Origin: Candidatus Thalassospirochaeta sargassi
GTDB taxonomy: Bacteria > Spirochaetota > Spirochaetia > UBA9216
Direction: 5' to 3'
NCBI GenBank assembly: GCA_028532855.1
Contig: JAQQAL010000017.1
Coordinates: 108,166 to 172,165 of the forward strand
DNA: 64,000 nt
Part shown: piece after piece, positions 52,628-62,261 of the stretch
Numbering within the stretch: the first letter of the stretch is position 1
Layout: each line of letters starts with the position of its first letter
The notes under the pieces: model-generated
Seen by the model: only the letters and a program-made list of their open reading frames with translations
What the model was told of the DNA's origin: nothing
The model's database searches: none
Made by a program: the position numbers and the translations under genes

Positions 52628-53827
52628 CTATGCCGGCTGTGCTGTTTTCAGCATCTTCTTAATATCTTCTGCAGAGACAGGAGGAATACAACTGAGCATT
52701 CCGCCTTCTCCGAAACTAACCTTTTTTACTCCGTCAATAATTGAATCAAGATCAGTATCTTTGACCCCAACCTCGTTAAGAGTCACCGGAACTCCTATAG
52801 CCTTAAGGAACCCCTCAAATGCTGTTATACCTTCAGCAATTATCTCGTCTTCCGATTTTCCACCCGGAACAACTCTCATCACATTCAGAGCAAACTGAAG
52901 ATATCTGTTTTTCCTGCGTGATGAGAAACTTTTCATCCATGCAGGCATTAATGCTGAAAGTGATGCACCGTGAGCTACACCGAATAATGAGGTCAGATTA
53001 TGAGCCACTTGATGGATAGGTGTCCACGCATCCCCCGGAGACGCCCACCCGTTTATCGCACATGTAGCAGCCCATTGAAGATTTGCCCGTGCATCAATGT
53101 TTCCGGGTTCATTCAGGGCAAGTGGAACATAGTCGATAACTGTACGCATTACCCCCTCCTGAAAAGAATGCTGCAGAGGAGAATCTTCCTCTCCGTTTAT
53201 GTAAATCTCAAGTACATGTGAAATTGAATCAGCTGCGGCACATGCTGTCTGATAAGCAGGAAGAGATACAGTCAGCTCCGGATCAATTATTGCAGTATGC
53301 GGGTACAGACATTCCGCCCAGATAAAGGATTTCTCTTTAAGAACTCTGTTACTGACAACTGAACACTGGTTCATCTCACTGCCGGTTGCAGGAAGAGTAG
53401 GAATCATCAGCATCGGAAGTGCATCTTCCGGCGGAACAACCTCAGTGCCATATTGGCGACTGTAAACCATATTCCACAGCTCCGCCTTATAAAATACTCC
53501 GGCAGCAACAGCTTTAGCTGCATCCATGGCAGAACCTCCGCCAAGGCCTATAATCAGGTCAACTTCATTGTTCCTGCAGAAATCAGCCCCTCGTGCAATT
53601 GTTGTAATATCCGGATTAGGTTCAGCTTCAAAAAAGGTATAGACCTTTATTCCCTCTGCCTCTAAAAGCTGAACAACCTTAGCACAAAGGGGTTCCAGAA
53701 AGCCTAAATTGCGATAAGAGACAATACAGACCTTCGTGCCTATCTCCTTTGAAAGCAGTCCGACATCCTTTACAGTTCCAGGGCCAAAATGGACACGCAC
53801 CGGATTATAAAAATCAAAATTATTCAT
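52628..53827 (-). CDS. Iron-containing alcohol dehydrogenase, YqhD-like paralogue
   Basis: 399 residues. MNNFDFYNPVRVHFGPG, GLGGGSAMDAAKAVA, ADSISHVLEIYI and HQVAHNLTSLFGVAHGASLS show the same nucleotide and metal motifs as the enzyme at 46502-47698, with which it shares length and architecture but clearly diverged sequence. Two reductases in one operon suggest two different aldehydes or one oxidative and one reductive step. It is the first gene after the binding protein, separated by a hairpin. Confidence 0.88.
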   Translation of the reverse strand: MNNFDFYNPVRVHFGPGTVKDVGLLSKEIGTKVCIVSYRNLGFLEPLCAKVVQLLEAEGIKVYTFFEAEPNPDITTIARGADFCRNNEVDLIIGLGGGSAMDAAKAVAAGVFYKAELWNMVYSRQYGTEVVPPEDALPMLMIPTLPATGSEMNQCSVVSNRVLKEKSFIWAECLYPHTAIIDPELTVSLPAYQTACAAADSISHVLEIYINGEEDSPLQHSFQEGVMRTVIDYVPLALNEPGNIDARANLQWAATCAINGWASPGDAWTPIHQVAHNLTSLFGVAHGASLSALMPAWMKSFSSRRKNRYLQFALNVMRVVPGGKSEDEIIAEGITAFEGFLKAIGVPVTLNEVGVKDTDLDSIIDGVKKVSFGEGGMLSCIPPVSAEDIKKMLKTAQPA

Positions 53828-53925
53828 ACTGTTTCATTCACCTTACATTTATTTCAAAATGCCGCCTTCTCAACGACAGAAATTTTCATATCTAATATCT
53901 ATTGGACTTTTTTATAATAAAAAGA

Positions 53926-53973
53926 AACCCGGACCGGACTTACTGTAATTTTTACATATATCCGGCCCGGGTT
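53926..53973 (-). terminator. Intercistronic hairpin after the binding-protein gene
   Basis: AACCCGGGCCGGA and TCCGGTCCGGGTT (minus-strand sense, one G-T pair) frame a loop of about 22 bases, followed by TCTTTTTATTA. Strong enough to be a partial terminator between the binding-protein gene and the rest of the operon. Confidence 0.8.
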
Positions 53974-53994
53974 AATAAAAGCTTGGACTAATTC

Positions 53995-55053
53995 TTATGA
54001 CCTTGGGGGTCTTTCACTCTCAGGAACATTGATGTATACATCATCATAGCTATGAAAACCATCGGCTATAACAGTATCCATAAGGGTATCTTTTGTAGTA
54101 AGAACAAGGTCGAGTGCGTATGTAGGAACATCAACCTTACCGTTGTTATTTGTCTTGTTACAGTAGCTCATAACATCTTCGCCGTTTGCAACCTTTGTAG
54201 CGAAATCTATTGCTGCATATGCAAGCTTGTTAAGAGGTTTGTAAACAGTCATGTACTGAGTACCTTCAGCAATGTGCTGACATGCAATAAGATCTGCATC
54301 CTGACCTGTTACAGGAACCTTACCTGCGAGCCCCTGAGCAGCAAGTGCTTCAATAACACCAGCAGCCATTCCGTCATTTGCACAGAGAACAGCATCAATA
54401 TCATTGTTGTTTGCAGTAAGAGCATCTTCCATAAGCGGAAGTGCTGTTTCAGCCTGCCATCCGAGAGCATTCTGTCGGCCGACAATTTCTATTGTTCCAT
54501 TATCAATAAGAGGCTGAATGATGTTTCTCTGACCAACTTCAAAGAGCTGTCCGTTTGAATCATCTTCATTTCCGGTCATGATGAACCATTTCCCAGAAGG
54601 AACCACTTCAAGAAGAGCAGAAGCCTGCATTTCACCAACACCGATTGTATCAAAGGTTACAAAGTAATCGAGATCAGCATTTTCAATCATTCTGTCGTAA
54701 GAAATAATCTTGACTCCGTCTTCATGACATGCATCTACTGCACCCGACATTGTCTTTGAACTTACAGGCATGATTAAGAGTACATCAATTCCATTAGTCA
54801 ACATTGTCTCAATCTGGTTGAGCTGAAGGTTTTCATCTCCGTCCGCAGATTTCACAATTACTCTAACACCGGATGCTGCTGCAGCTTCTTCCATGTAGAA
54901 AACATCCCGCTGCCATCTTTCGAGTCTGAGGTCACCCATTGCAACACCTATTGTAGTAACATCTTTACCACCTGCTTCCTGCTGTCCTGCAGCAAAAACG
55001 ATTGTTGATACAGCGCAAATCAGTAAAATTGCGATTGTAAGAACTCTTTTCAT
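53995..55053 (-). CDS. Xylose-type periplasmic sugar-binding protein (XylF-like)
   Basis: 352 residues. Signal peptide KRVLTIAILLICAVSTIVFA then AGQQEAGG. The mature part follows XylF: GVAMGDLRLERWQRDVFYMEEAA, NGIDVLLIMPVSSKTMSGAV, ISYDRMIENADLDYFVTFD, VLCANDGMAAGVIEAL and VPVTGQDADLIACQHIAEGTQYMTVYKP. Arginines and aspartates of the sugar site are thus conserved, pointing to an aldopentose or similar. It is transcribed first from a promoter with an operator in the spacer. GGAG precedes the ATG. Confidence 0.91.
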   Translation of the reverse strand: MKRVLTIAILLICAVSTIVFAAGQQEAGGKDVTTIGVAMGDLRLERWQRDVFYMEEAAAASGVRVIVKSADGDENLQLNQIETMLTNGIDVLLIMPVSSKTMSGAVDACHEDGVKIISYDRMIENADLDYFVTFDTIGVGEMQASALLEVVPSGKWFIMTGNEDDSNGQLFEVGQRNIIQPLIDNGTIEIVGRQNALGWQAETALPLMEDALTANNNDIDAVLCANDGMAAGVIEALAAQGLAGKVPVTGQDADLIACQHIAEGTQYMTVYKPLNKLAYAAIDFATKVANGEDVMSYCNKTNNNGKVDVPTYALDLVLTTKDTLMDTVIADGFHSYDDVYINVPESERPPRS

Positions 55054-55082
55054 TTCAATCTCCTTGATTTTGATTGTTCATG

Positions 55083-55111
55083 ATTATGTCATTATAATGT
55101 TTAGCTGTCAA
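55083..55111 (-). promoter_or_regulatory. Promoter of the xylose-type operon with operator in its spacer
   Basis: Minus-strand TTGACA (55106-55111), exactly 17 bases, CATAAT (55083-55088). The spacer contains AAACATTATAATG, with the palindrome CATTATAATG. The same block recurs upstream at 55192-55204 and, slightly changed, at 55350-55362. Confidence 0.68.
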
Positions 55112-55370
55112 TGTTTATTTTGCTTGATTTATAGCTAATTTCAACATTTTTATAGCTATTATAACTGTATTTGGGTTAAATTTATTGCATTCATTATAAT
55201 GTTTGAAGATTTTTAGAGAAATATGAACTTGTCATGTCATTAATCAATTACTTTTTACTCCTCATTCTTCGTTGTTATTTTAGTATATTTCTATATATAT
55301 AGACATAAAATATATTTTACATGCGAAAAGAGAAGAAATTATAATATTTGTTATAATGTTTAAAAACAGT
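55112..55370. promoter_or_regulatory. AT-rich regulatory interval with two further operator-like repeats
   Basis: CATTATAATGTTT at 55192-55204 and GTTATAATGTTTA at 55350-55362 repeat the block within the promoter spacer. The rest is very AT-rich with no open reading frame of note, consistent with a regulatory region. Confidence 0.5.
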
Positions 55371-56099
55371 CTATATCGTAGGAGGCCTATTTCTCATTGC
55401 CATGCTGTATTTATAACGATCAGCAATAATTCTGAGGGCGGCATAATCAAAGGGCATCCCCTTACTATAGGTCACACGTTTAACGAGTAACAAAGGGGTT
55501 CCCGGGGCAATATCAAGAAGTTTTGATTCAATTACTCCGGCTGTTTTTGCAGTTATATCCTCTACAGCGGAGCTGATTTCAATATTGTAATTTCGCTCAA
55601 GAAACGAATACAAAGATGTGAGGTTTTTAATCCTGCCAGCAAGCCCGGGAAAATGTTCAGTAACCAGATAGTTTTCAACGATGGCAATGGGGACACCGTT
55701 TGCCTTATGAATACGCTGTATATGCAGAACGGTTGAATCTTTTCTCAACGACAATTTCTCAAGAATTCTGCTTGCCGGCACTATTTCTTCAACATGAACA
55801 CTACCTATGGTAACATCGTAGCCCTGCTTCTTCAGAGTTTCGGTAAATGATGTAATATAGTTCAGGTTCTGAGTAGTTTTAAAATCCAGAACCTCCGTGC
55901 CCTTACCCTGTTTTACATACAGAAGGCCTTCTTCGCTCAGCATTTCTACGGCACGTCGGATAGTAATTCTACTGACGTTGAAAATCCGTTCAAGCTCATA
56001 CTCAGGGGGCAGAATGTCACCGACATGGAATTCTCCATTCAGAATCTTATCTTTGAGAAGACTATAAACCTTGTAATATGCAGGAACCCGTTTAGCCAT
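55371..56099 (-). CDS. GntR-family regulator, HutC (UTRA) subgroup
   Basis: 242 residues from ATG 56099 (MAKRVPAYYKVYSLLKDKIL). The winged helix is VGDILPPEYELERIFNVSRITIRRAVEMLSEEGLLYVKQGKGTEV in part, and the UTRA domain follows with TVLHIQRIHKANGVPIAIVENYL and YSKGMPFDYAALRIIADRYKY, typical of sensors of sugar phosphates. It lies directly upstream of the xylose-type operon and is its likely regulator. No clear ribosome-binding site; an ATG at 56111 is an alternative. Confidence 0.88.
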   Translation of the reverse strand: MAKRVPAYYKVYSLLKDKILNGEFHVGDILPPEYELERIFNVSRITIRRAVEMLSEEGLLYVKQGKGTEVLDFKTTQNLNYITSFTETLKKQGYDVTIGSVHVEEIVPASRILEKLSLRKDSTVLHIQRIHKANGVPIAIVENYLVTEHFPGLAGRIKNLTSLYSFLERNYNIEISSAVEDITAKTAGVIESKLLDIAPGTPLLLVKRVTYSKGMPFDYAALRIIADRYKYSMAMRNRPPTI

Positions 56100-56155
56100 G
56101 ATAGGAATCATAAGAGAAGCCGGTATTATTTGCAAGCAATTTTCACAGAATCAAA

Positions 56156-56192
56156 TTAGCCCCTCAACCGGCGCAACCCGAAGAGGGGCTAA
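56156..56192. terminator. Terminator after the 2-oxoacid dehydrogenase operon
   Basis: TTAGCCCCTC and GAGGGGCTAA form a perfect 10-bp stem around a 17-base loop; TTTTT follows on the plus strand. In the minus direction it is followed by TTTGATT. Confidence 0.8.
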
Positions 56193-56214
56193 TTTTTAAG
56201 ATAAAGCCTGCTGC

Positions 56215-58674
56215 TTACACGCCTTCTTTCTGCAGGCGTGCAAATTCTCCAACAGTCTGATTAGACGAAACTGAATAATCCGCAAGAGGAAGAAGGTTTT
56301 CATGAATGGAATCAATTATCCATGAAGCCTGGGGAAAGAAGTAATCTTCCATCTCAGCAGGAGGTGTTATCCAGTTCCTGGAACCAACAACAGCCGGGGG
56401 TGCATCAAGGTAGTCGAATGCGAGCCTGCTGATATTAGATGCTACGTTATGCAGGTATGAACCCCGCTCACTTGCATCAGAGGAAAGAATTACTTTTCCC
56501 GTTTTTTTCACAGATTCGATAATTTTATCGTAGTTTAGCGGATTGATAAATCTAAGGTCTATTACCTCCGCAGACAGACCGTGGTCAGCTTCAAGAATAT
56601 CGGCTGCCTTAACAGCTTCGTAAAGAGTTGCACCTATTGTTATAATAGTTACATCTTTTCCTCCCCGCTTTATAGAAGGTTCGCCCTCAGGAGTTTCATA
56701 ATATTCCACAGGAACCCCGGCCTTCTCAAACTCTTCGCCGACACCGTAGAGTTTCTGGCTTTCAAAGAATACGACCGGGTCGGTGCTCTTGAGTGCGAGA
56801 TTCAGCATACCCTTCGCATCGGCCGGAGTAGCGGGAAAATAAGCCTTCAGTCCAGGGATATGAGCAATGAGTGCTGACCAATCCTGCGAATGCTGTGCCC
56901 CGTATTTATTACCTACCGATACACGCAGCACAAGCGGCATCTTAAGCTCACCACCGGACATGGCCTGCCATTTCGGCATCTGGTTGAAGATTTCATCACC
57001 GGCGCGCCCGAGGAAATCGCAGTACATCAGTTCAACCATGGCGCGGCCGCCGCTCATAGCATATCCTACAGCTGTACCCACAATTGCAGCTTCGGCAATT
57101 GGCGAGTTAAACAGCCGGTGGTACGGCAGCGCCTCGGTGAGTCCGCGGTAAACAGCGAATGCTCCACCCCAGTCGCGGTTGTCTTCACCATAGGCAATAA
57201 GGGTCGGATCGGTGTAGAATCCCTGAATTGCTGCTTCAAAGAGGGCATCGCGGTAAACAAACTGCTTTGATGCTGGGAGCTTCTTGCCGCTCTCATCGAA
57301 TGCATAGCGCGCCTTGCGTGCATTAGCCTTAACCCGCGGGTTCTCCTCAAGCGGCATCAGAACCTCGGGTTCGCGATCCTCAAGTTTTTCAGTCGGAGTA
57401 TTCGAAAACATCACAGACTCAATAAACTTCGCGTCGACATGTTGGGAGATTGAATCATCAATAGCAATACGTATTGTATCACCAATCTTTTTGGAAACCT
57501 TTGCCTTCATGGCCTCAACTGCATTGTCATCCAGAACGCCGTTTTCTTTCAGATAATTTTCAAACTCAACAAGGGAGTCTTTTTCACGGAAAGAGGCTAT
57601 CTCTTCCTTCGTTCTGTAGGATGAAGAATCGGATGGCGAATGGCCTGAAAGTCTGTATGTAATTGTATCCATGAAGACAGGGCCCTTACCCTCAAGCAGA
57701 ATCTTCTTTTTACGCGCAACAGCATCTGCAACTGCGAGGGGGTTGAATCCGTCGACACGTTCTGAATGCATTCCCTCAGGGTTAACACCGGCGGCCATTC
57801 GTGCGGCTTCCCGGTAACCCATTGTTTCACCCATCGGCTGACCGCCCATACCGTAGAAGTTGTTGAATGCGTTTATCATTACCGGGGGTGCACCGCCGAG
57901 CTCCTTATCCCAGAGGGTGCGGTATTGATCCATTGCGGAAAAGACAATTCCCTCCCATACAGGACCGCAGGCAAGCGAGGCATCGCCTATGTTTGCTATA
58001 ACAATGCCGGGCTTACGGTTTACACGCTTGTACAGGGCTGCTCCGACTGAAATGTCACCGCTTCCGCCGACAATAGCGTTGTTCGGCATTGATCCGAAGG
58101 GTGCGAAGAAGGTATGCATCGAGCCGCCGAGTCCCCGGTTGAACCCCTGTGCACGGGCGAAAATTTCTGCAAGAGCGCCGTAGAGAATAAAATTCTCAGC
58201 ATGGTCGCGTACGTTTTCGCCCCTGTTGTGTTTATCTACAACTGAAAGGGTTTCACCGCCGAAGAAATTTTCCATGGTAGTACTCAGGGTTGCTTCATCA
58301 AGCTTCTTAATTGCTGAAAAACACTTGGCAAGAATTTCGCCGTGGCTTCGGTGAGAGCCAAAAATGAAGTCGTCGGTATCAAGCACCAGACTCTGACCGA
58401 CCGATGCCGATTCCTGACCGGCGGAAAGGTGGGCAGGCCCCCTGTGGTTGTATTCCATTCCCTGATATGCACCCTCTTTCTTTATCTGATCGAGCATTGT
58501 TTCAAACTCGCGGATTATCAGCATGTCGTAATAGGCACCGATCAGGCCTTCACGACCGTAAAGCTTCTCTTCCTTCTTAAAATCCGGCTTATAACTGTTT
58601 GCTGGAATATCATTTATCTTGATTTTTCCGCTTGCTCTGACCTCTACAGGGTCTATCGTAATTGATTTAGGCAT
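56215..58674 (-). CDS. 2-Oxoacid dehydrogenase E1, alpha and beta subunits fused
   Basis: 819 residues. Residues about 35-440 are an E1-alpha domain: [39 protein letters not shown], the TPP motif beginning [13 protein letters not shown] and ending [10 protein letters not shown], and [16 protein letters not shown] with the phosphorylation-loop-like serines. Residues about 480-819 are E1-beta: [50 protein letters not shown] and [23 protein letters not shown] with the catalytic-loop histidine. The complex would be pyruvate, acetoin or branched-chain type; the operon gives no clear choice. The first TPP residues read GDAS rather than GDGA. Confidence 0.92.
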   Translation of the reverse strand: MPKSITIDPVEVRASGKIKINDIPANSYKPDFKKEEKLYGREGLIGAYYDMLIIREFETMLDQIKKEGAYQGMEYNHRGPAHLSAGQESASVGQSLVLDTDDFIFGSHRSHGEILAKCFSAIKKLDEATLSTTMENFFGGETLSVVDKHNRGENVRDHAENFILYGALAEIFARAQGFNRGLGGSMHTFFAPFGSMPNNAIVGGSGDISVGAALYKRVNRKPGIVIANIGDASLACGPVWEGIVFSAMDQYRTLWDKELGGAPPVMINAFNNFYGMGGQPMGETMGYREAARMAAGVNPEGMHSERVDGFNPLAVADAVARKKKILLEGKGPVFMDTITYRLSGHSPSDSSSYRTKEEIASFREKDSLVEFENYLKENGVLDDNAVEAMKAKVSKKIGDTIRIAIDDSISQHVDAKFIESVMFSNTPTEKLEDREPEVLMPLEENPRVKANARKARYAFDESGKKLPASKQFVYRDALFEAAIQGFYTDPTLIAYGEDNRDWGGAFAVYRGLTEALPYHRLFNSPIAEAAIVGTAVGYAMSGGRAMVELMYCDFLGRAGDEIFNQMPKWQAMSGGELKMPLVLRVSVGNKYGAQHSQDWSALIAHIPGLKAYFPATPADAKGMLNLALKSTDPVVFFESQKLYGVGEEFEKAGVPVEYYETPEGEPSIKRGGKDVTIITIGATLYEAVKAADILEADHGLSAEVIDLRFINPLNYDKIIESVKKTGKVILSSDASERGSYLHNVASNISRLAFDYLDAPPAVVGSRNWITPPAEMEDYFFPQASWIIDSIHENLLPLADYSVSSNQTVGEFARLQKEGV

Positions 58675-58686
58675 TTTTCTTACTCC

Positions 58687-60048
58687 TTATAGTGACCAGC
58701 ATACATCTCTGATAACTTCAGATACCGATGGATGCGGGAAGATAATTTCTCTTATATCCTGAACACGAAGTTCAGCCTCAATAAATGTTGCGGCAGTTCC
58801 AATCATTTCAGAACAAACAGCACCAATCATATGTATTCCTAGAATCAGGTTTGTATCGGCATCAGCAATAACCTTGCAGAAACCGGCATCTTTTCCGTGC
58901 TCGGCAAGAAACCTTCCGTTCGCACGCATCTGCATTGAAGCGCAGTTTACGTTGTATCCTGCATCCCGTGCTTCACCTTCCGTTAACCCACATCCGGCCA
59001 CCTCGGGCATTGTATAAACAGCCCATGGGACCGCGTTATATCGCATAATGCTTCCGCCGGTTGATGCGTCATCACCTGCAAACATATTAGCTACAGCGAC
59101 CTCTGCCATTCTGGACGCCGAATGAGCCAGTAAAGATTTTCCGGTAACATCGCCCGCGGCCCAGACGCCTGGCAGGTTTGTATGCATTTTCTCATCTACA
59201 ACAATACCCTGACGGCCGATATCAAGGCCGGTATTCTCCAGGCCGGCAGTAATCGGCCGTCGCCCAACTGACATCAGAACCATATCAGCATCAATAAATG
59301 ATTCAGCCTTTTCTCCGGATTTTTCATCGGTCTTTTCAAATTTAACCCCGGATGGGGTTACCTCAGTAACCTTTGCACCAAGCTGAAAATCAACCTTATC
59401 CATCTTCTTTCTAAGCAGAGCAGCGGCCTCAGCATCCATCATCGGACATATTTCATTCATCATTTCGATTACATGAACCTCAACGCCAACACTGCTGAAA
59501 AAGGATGCAAACTCCACACCGATAACCCCGCCCCCTATAACAGCGAGCTTTTGAGGCAGCTTATCAAGGCTTAGTATTTCCCGGTTTGTAACGACGTTCG
59601 GACCGTCGGCTCCCGGAATAGGCGGAACAAAGGCCTCCGAACCGGTTGCTATCAGAAGATTTATCCCCTCATAAACCGTTTTATCGACAGAAACAGAGGT
59701 TCCTCCGGGGAACCCGGCTTCACCTTTTACAACCTCAACACTCCCCTGTTTCATTAGGAACGCGATTCCCTTCCTGAGCGTTTCAACGGTTTCCGTCTTC
59801 CACGCCATCGCCTCCGTAAAGTTAAACCGTGGATTATCAAAATGAACACCGAACTTAGACGATTCCTGACCATAAACAAAATGCTTCGCAGCATTAAGAA
59901 GGCTCTTCGTCGGAATACATCCGTAATTGGTACAAACCCCGCCTAGATGCTCACGTTCAACAATCAGCACCTTTTTACCCATATGACCGGCTCGTTCCGC
60001 TGCAATATATCCTGCCGGTCCCGCACCTACTATAATAAGATCATACAT
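58687..60048 (-). CDS. lpdA: Dihydrolipoyl dehydrogenase (E3)
   Basis: 453 residues. FAD loop IIVGAGPAGYIAAERAG, redox disulfide GGVCTNYGCIPTK, NAD loop VIGGGVIGVEFASFFSSVG, and VWAAGDVTGKSLLAHSASRM are standard; the catalytic His-Glu pair is in FPHPSVSE. The cysteines are spaced C-x4-C as in lipoamide dehydrogenases. It regenerates lipoamide for the E2 encoded upstream. AAGGAG precedes the ATG. Confidence 0.95.
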   Translation of the reverse strand: MYDLIIVGAGPAGYIAAERAGHMGKKVLIVEREHLGGVCTNYGCIPTKSLLNAAKHFVYGQESSKFGVHFDNPRFNFTEAMAWKTETVETLRKGIAFLMKQGSVEVVKGEAGFPGGTSVSVDKTVYEGINLLIATGSEAFVPPIPGADGPNVVTNREILSLDKLPQKLAVIGGGVIGVEFASFFSSVGVEVHVIEMMNEICPMMDAEAAALLRKKMDKVDFQLGAKVTEVTPSGVKFEKTDEKSGEKAESFIDADMVLMSVGRRPITAGLENTGLDIGRQGIVVDEKMHTNLPGVWAAGDVTGKSLLAHSASRMAEVAVANMFAGDDASTGGSIMRYNAVPWAVYTMPEVAGCGLTEGEARDAGYNVNCASMQMRANGRFLAEHGKDAGFCKVIADADTNLILGIHMIGAVCSEMIGTAATFIEAELRVQDIREIIFPHPSVSEVIRDVCWSL

Positions 60049-60068
60049 ATCCTGATTACTCCTTCAGT

Positions 60069-61454
60069 TTAAAGCGCCAGATACAAATCAAGGTTTTCAA
60101 CAGCCTTAATCACAGCCGCGCAAAAACGTGACGCCGGAGCACCGTCATTTGCCTGATGATCATAGGTCAGAGAGAAACCGATGTGATCCTTATACTCTAT
60201 TCCGTCTCCAGTTCTTACCGGTTTCAGCTGTGTTGAACATACTCCGAGAATGGCAACCTCCGGCGGATTGATAATCGGGGTAAAGCTGTCTATTCCAAAC
60301 GCGCCAACATTGCTCATCGTAAAGCTTGCGCCGCTAAGTTCATCCGGCTGAGCCTTTCCATCGCGACAGGCCGCAATAAGCCTGGCCGATTCGTCAGACA
60401 GAGCCTTAAGCGTCAGCCTGTCGGCAAACCTGATAACCGGAACAAGTAGCCCCTTGGGGGTATCACATGCAAAGCCCATGTGAACACTGTCGAAGTAGCG
60501 CATGCTATCCCCATACCAGTGGGCATTGAACTCCGGATACTCTTTAAGCACTCGCGAAACAACAAACATCAGAATGTCGTTAATGCTTACCCGGCCTAAG
60601 CCCAGCTCTTCTGGGGCATCTTTCAGCTTTCTGCGGTAGTCAAGCAAAGACTCGGCAATTGCACTGAAACTGTGAGTAAGCTGCGCAGTCGAATTCAGTG
60701 ATTCCATCATCCTGGCCGCTGTCAACTTGCGTACACCCCGTACTGCTTCATCCCGGAAACTGCCCGGAAAATCAGGCATCTGCACCTGTGAAGCTCCTGC
60801 TGCAGCCGGCGCTGCCGTTTCAAGATCCTGCAATCTAACCCTGCCGCCTATTCCGCTTCCTGAAACAGGAGCACTGAGCCCCTTCTCTACCAAAGCAGCA
60901 GCTGCCGCCGGAGTCAGTGGTTCAGTTTGTCCTGCTACGGTAAGAACATCCCTTTCAATTATCCGGCCCTTCGGTCCACTGCCGGCTACAGTTGATAAAT
61001 CAACACCCTTAGCGGCTGCAATGTTTCTTGCTCTTGGAGATACTGCTGAATTATCACCGGACTTGACCGCAGCGGAAGATTCCGGTATTCCGTACGACGC
61101 ATCCCGGACCGTCTCTGGTGCTGCAGCCCCGGCTTCATTCACCAGATCGCCATCAGCTCTTTCTTCCACAGAAGCTCCTGCAGCAAACTCAGCGTCAAAG
61201 CTGCTGATATCTTCACCCGGTTCCCCGATAACCGCTATCATTTTCTGAACCGGAACTTCGGAATCAGCGGGATAGTAGATTTTAAGAATTGTACCGTCGC
61301 AAACAGATTCAACTTCAATTGTCGCTTTATCCGTTTCTGCTTCAAGAACCGTTTCACCGGTTTTTACAGTCTCACCCTCTTTCTTACTCCATTCCAGAAT
61401 CACACAGGATTCTACAGAATTACCCTGCTTGGGCATAAGTAACGCCGTTGCCAT
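60069..61454 (-). CDS. 2-Oxoacid dehydrogenase E2, dihydrolipoamide acyltransferase
   Basis: 461 residues. The N-terminal lipoyl domain has ETDKATIEVES with the lipoylated lysine; a linker rich in A, E and P follows; a peripheral subunit-binding domain SPRARNIAAAKGVDLSTVAGSGPKGRI-type segment lies near 140-170, and a second shorter copy-like segment (TPAAAALVEKGLSAPVSGSGIGGRV) at about 180-210. The acyltransferase domain ends with SLTYDHQANDGAPASRF, where the usual HRxxDG is HQANDG. This catalytic region resembles acetoin/pyruvate E2. GAGGAG precedes the ATG. Confidence 0.91.
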   Translation of the reverse strand: MATALLMPKQGNSVESCVILEWSKKEGETVKTGETVLEAETDKATIEVESVCDGTILKIYYPADSEVPVQKMIAVIGEPGEDISSFDAEFAAGASVEERADGDLVNEAGAAAPETVRDASYGIPESSAAVKSGDNSAVSPRARNIAAAKGVDLSTVAGSGPKGRIIERDVLTVAGQTEPLTPAAAAALVEKGLSAPVSGSGIGGRVRLQDLETAAPAAAGASQVQMPDFPGSFRDEAVRGVRKLTAARMMESLNSTAQLTHSFSAIAESLLDYRRKLKDAPEELGLGRVSINDILMFVVSRVLKEYPEFNAHWYGDSMRYFDSVHMGFACDTPKGLLVPVIRFADRLTLKALSDESARLIAACRDGKAQPDELSGASFTMSNVGAFGIDSFTPIINPPEVAILGVCSTQLKPVRTGDGIEYKDHIGFSLTYDHQANDGAPASRFCAAVIKAVENLDLYLAL

Positions 61455-61467
61455 ATTTTCTCCTCTG

Positions 61468-62220
61468 TCAGACTAATCTAAGATTCAGTCCCTTTTCATT
61501 CAGTTTATTAATGACTTCTTTATCAAGCCCGTTGTCGGTTATTATCAGATCCATTCGCTCAAGCGGAAGGATCTTCACAAAACCGATTTTATTGTACTTA
61601 CCGGAATCAGCTACAAGAATAGTCTGTTCGGTTCTTTCCACCATCTTCCTGATGGTTTCAGAACTCTCCACAAGCTGTGTAGTCAAACCGCCTTTATATG
61701 AAAATCCCTCAGTTCCGATAAATGCTTTTTTTACATGAAACTCATCAAGCTGTCTTATTGTCTCGGGACCAACCATCGCCTCTGCCTGCGGTCTGAACTC
61801 CCCCCCGACGATAGTCAGGTTTAAGCTGGGGTTCATGCGCGCATATGGAAGCAGCAGAGTGGAGTTCGTCACAATCCGTATGTCCCTCTTTCCAAGAAGA
61901 AAATTACCTATCATTGCCGTAGTTGTCCCTGCGACTATCATCACAGTATCTCCATCTTCAACCATTGAAGCAGCTTCTTTTGCAATTGCACGCTTGACAT
62001 CAGTCATATCACGCTGTCTTTCAAGGATATCCGGATGCATAGCCGGAATCGCCCCGCCGTGAGTTTTGTAAATCACGCCCTTTTCTACAAGGTTAGCAAA
62101 ATCACTCCGGACTGTTACTTTAGAAACCTTGAGCCGTTCGCTGATTGCAGTTACACCAATCTTGCCTTCTTCTGACAGTATGTCAATAATCTTTCTTTCT
62201 CTTTCCGTAAGATTGTTCAT
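61468..62220 (-). CDS. DeoR-family transcriptional regulator
   Basis: 250 residues. Helix-turn-helix VTAISERLKVSKVTVRSDFANLVEKGVIYKTHGGAI is the DeoR signature, and the sensor domain has DGDTVMIVAGTTTAMIGNFL, IVTNSTLLLPYA and LVADSGKYNKIGF, the sugar-phosphate isomerase-like fold that binds phosphorylated sugars. It is the first gene of the E2-E3-E1 operon, only 13 bases ahead of E2, so it likely controls that operon and itself. Confidence 0.91.
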   Translation of the reverse strand: MNNLTERERKIIDILSEEGKIGVTAISERLKVSKVTVRSDFANLVEKGVIYKTHGGAIPAMHPDILERQRDMTDVKRAIAKEAASMVEDGDTVMIVAGTTTAMIGNFLLGKRDIRIVTNSTLLLPYARMNPSLNLTIVGGEFRPQAEAMVGPETIRQLDEFHVKKAFIGTEGFSYKGGLTTQLVESSETIRKMVERTEQTILVADSGKYNKIGFVKILPLERMDLIITDNGLDKEVINKLNEKGLNLRLV

Positions 62221-62261
62221 AAGTTTCTTATCTCTTTCTTTTCACCTTCTAATCACTTTCT

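Noticed and set aside
60727..61248. 173-residue plus-strand frame opposite the E2 gene
   Set aside because: Mirrors the alanine- and proline-rich linker of E2; no independent support.
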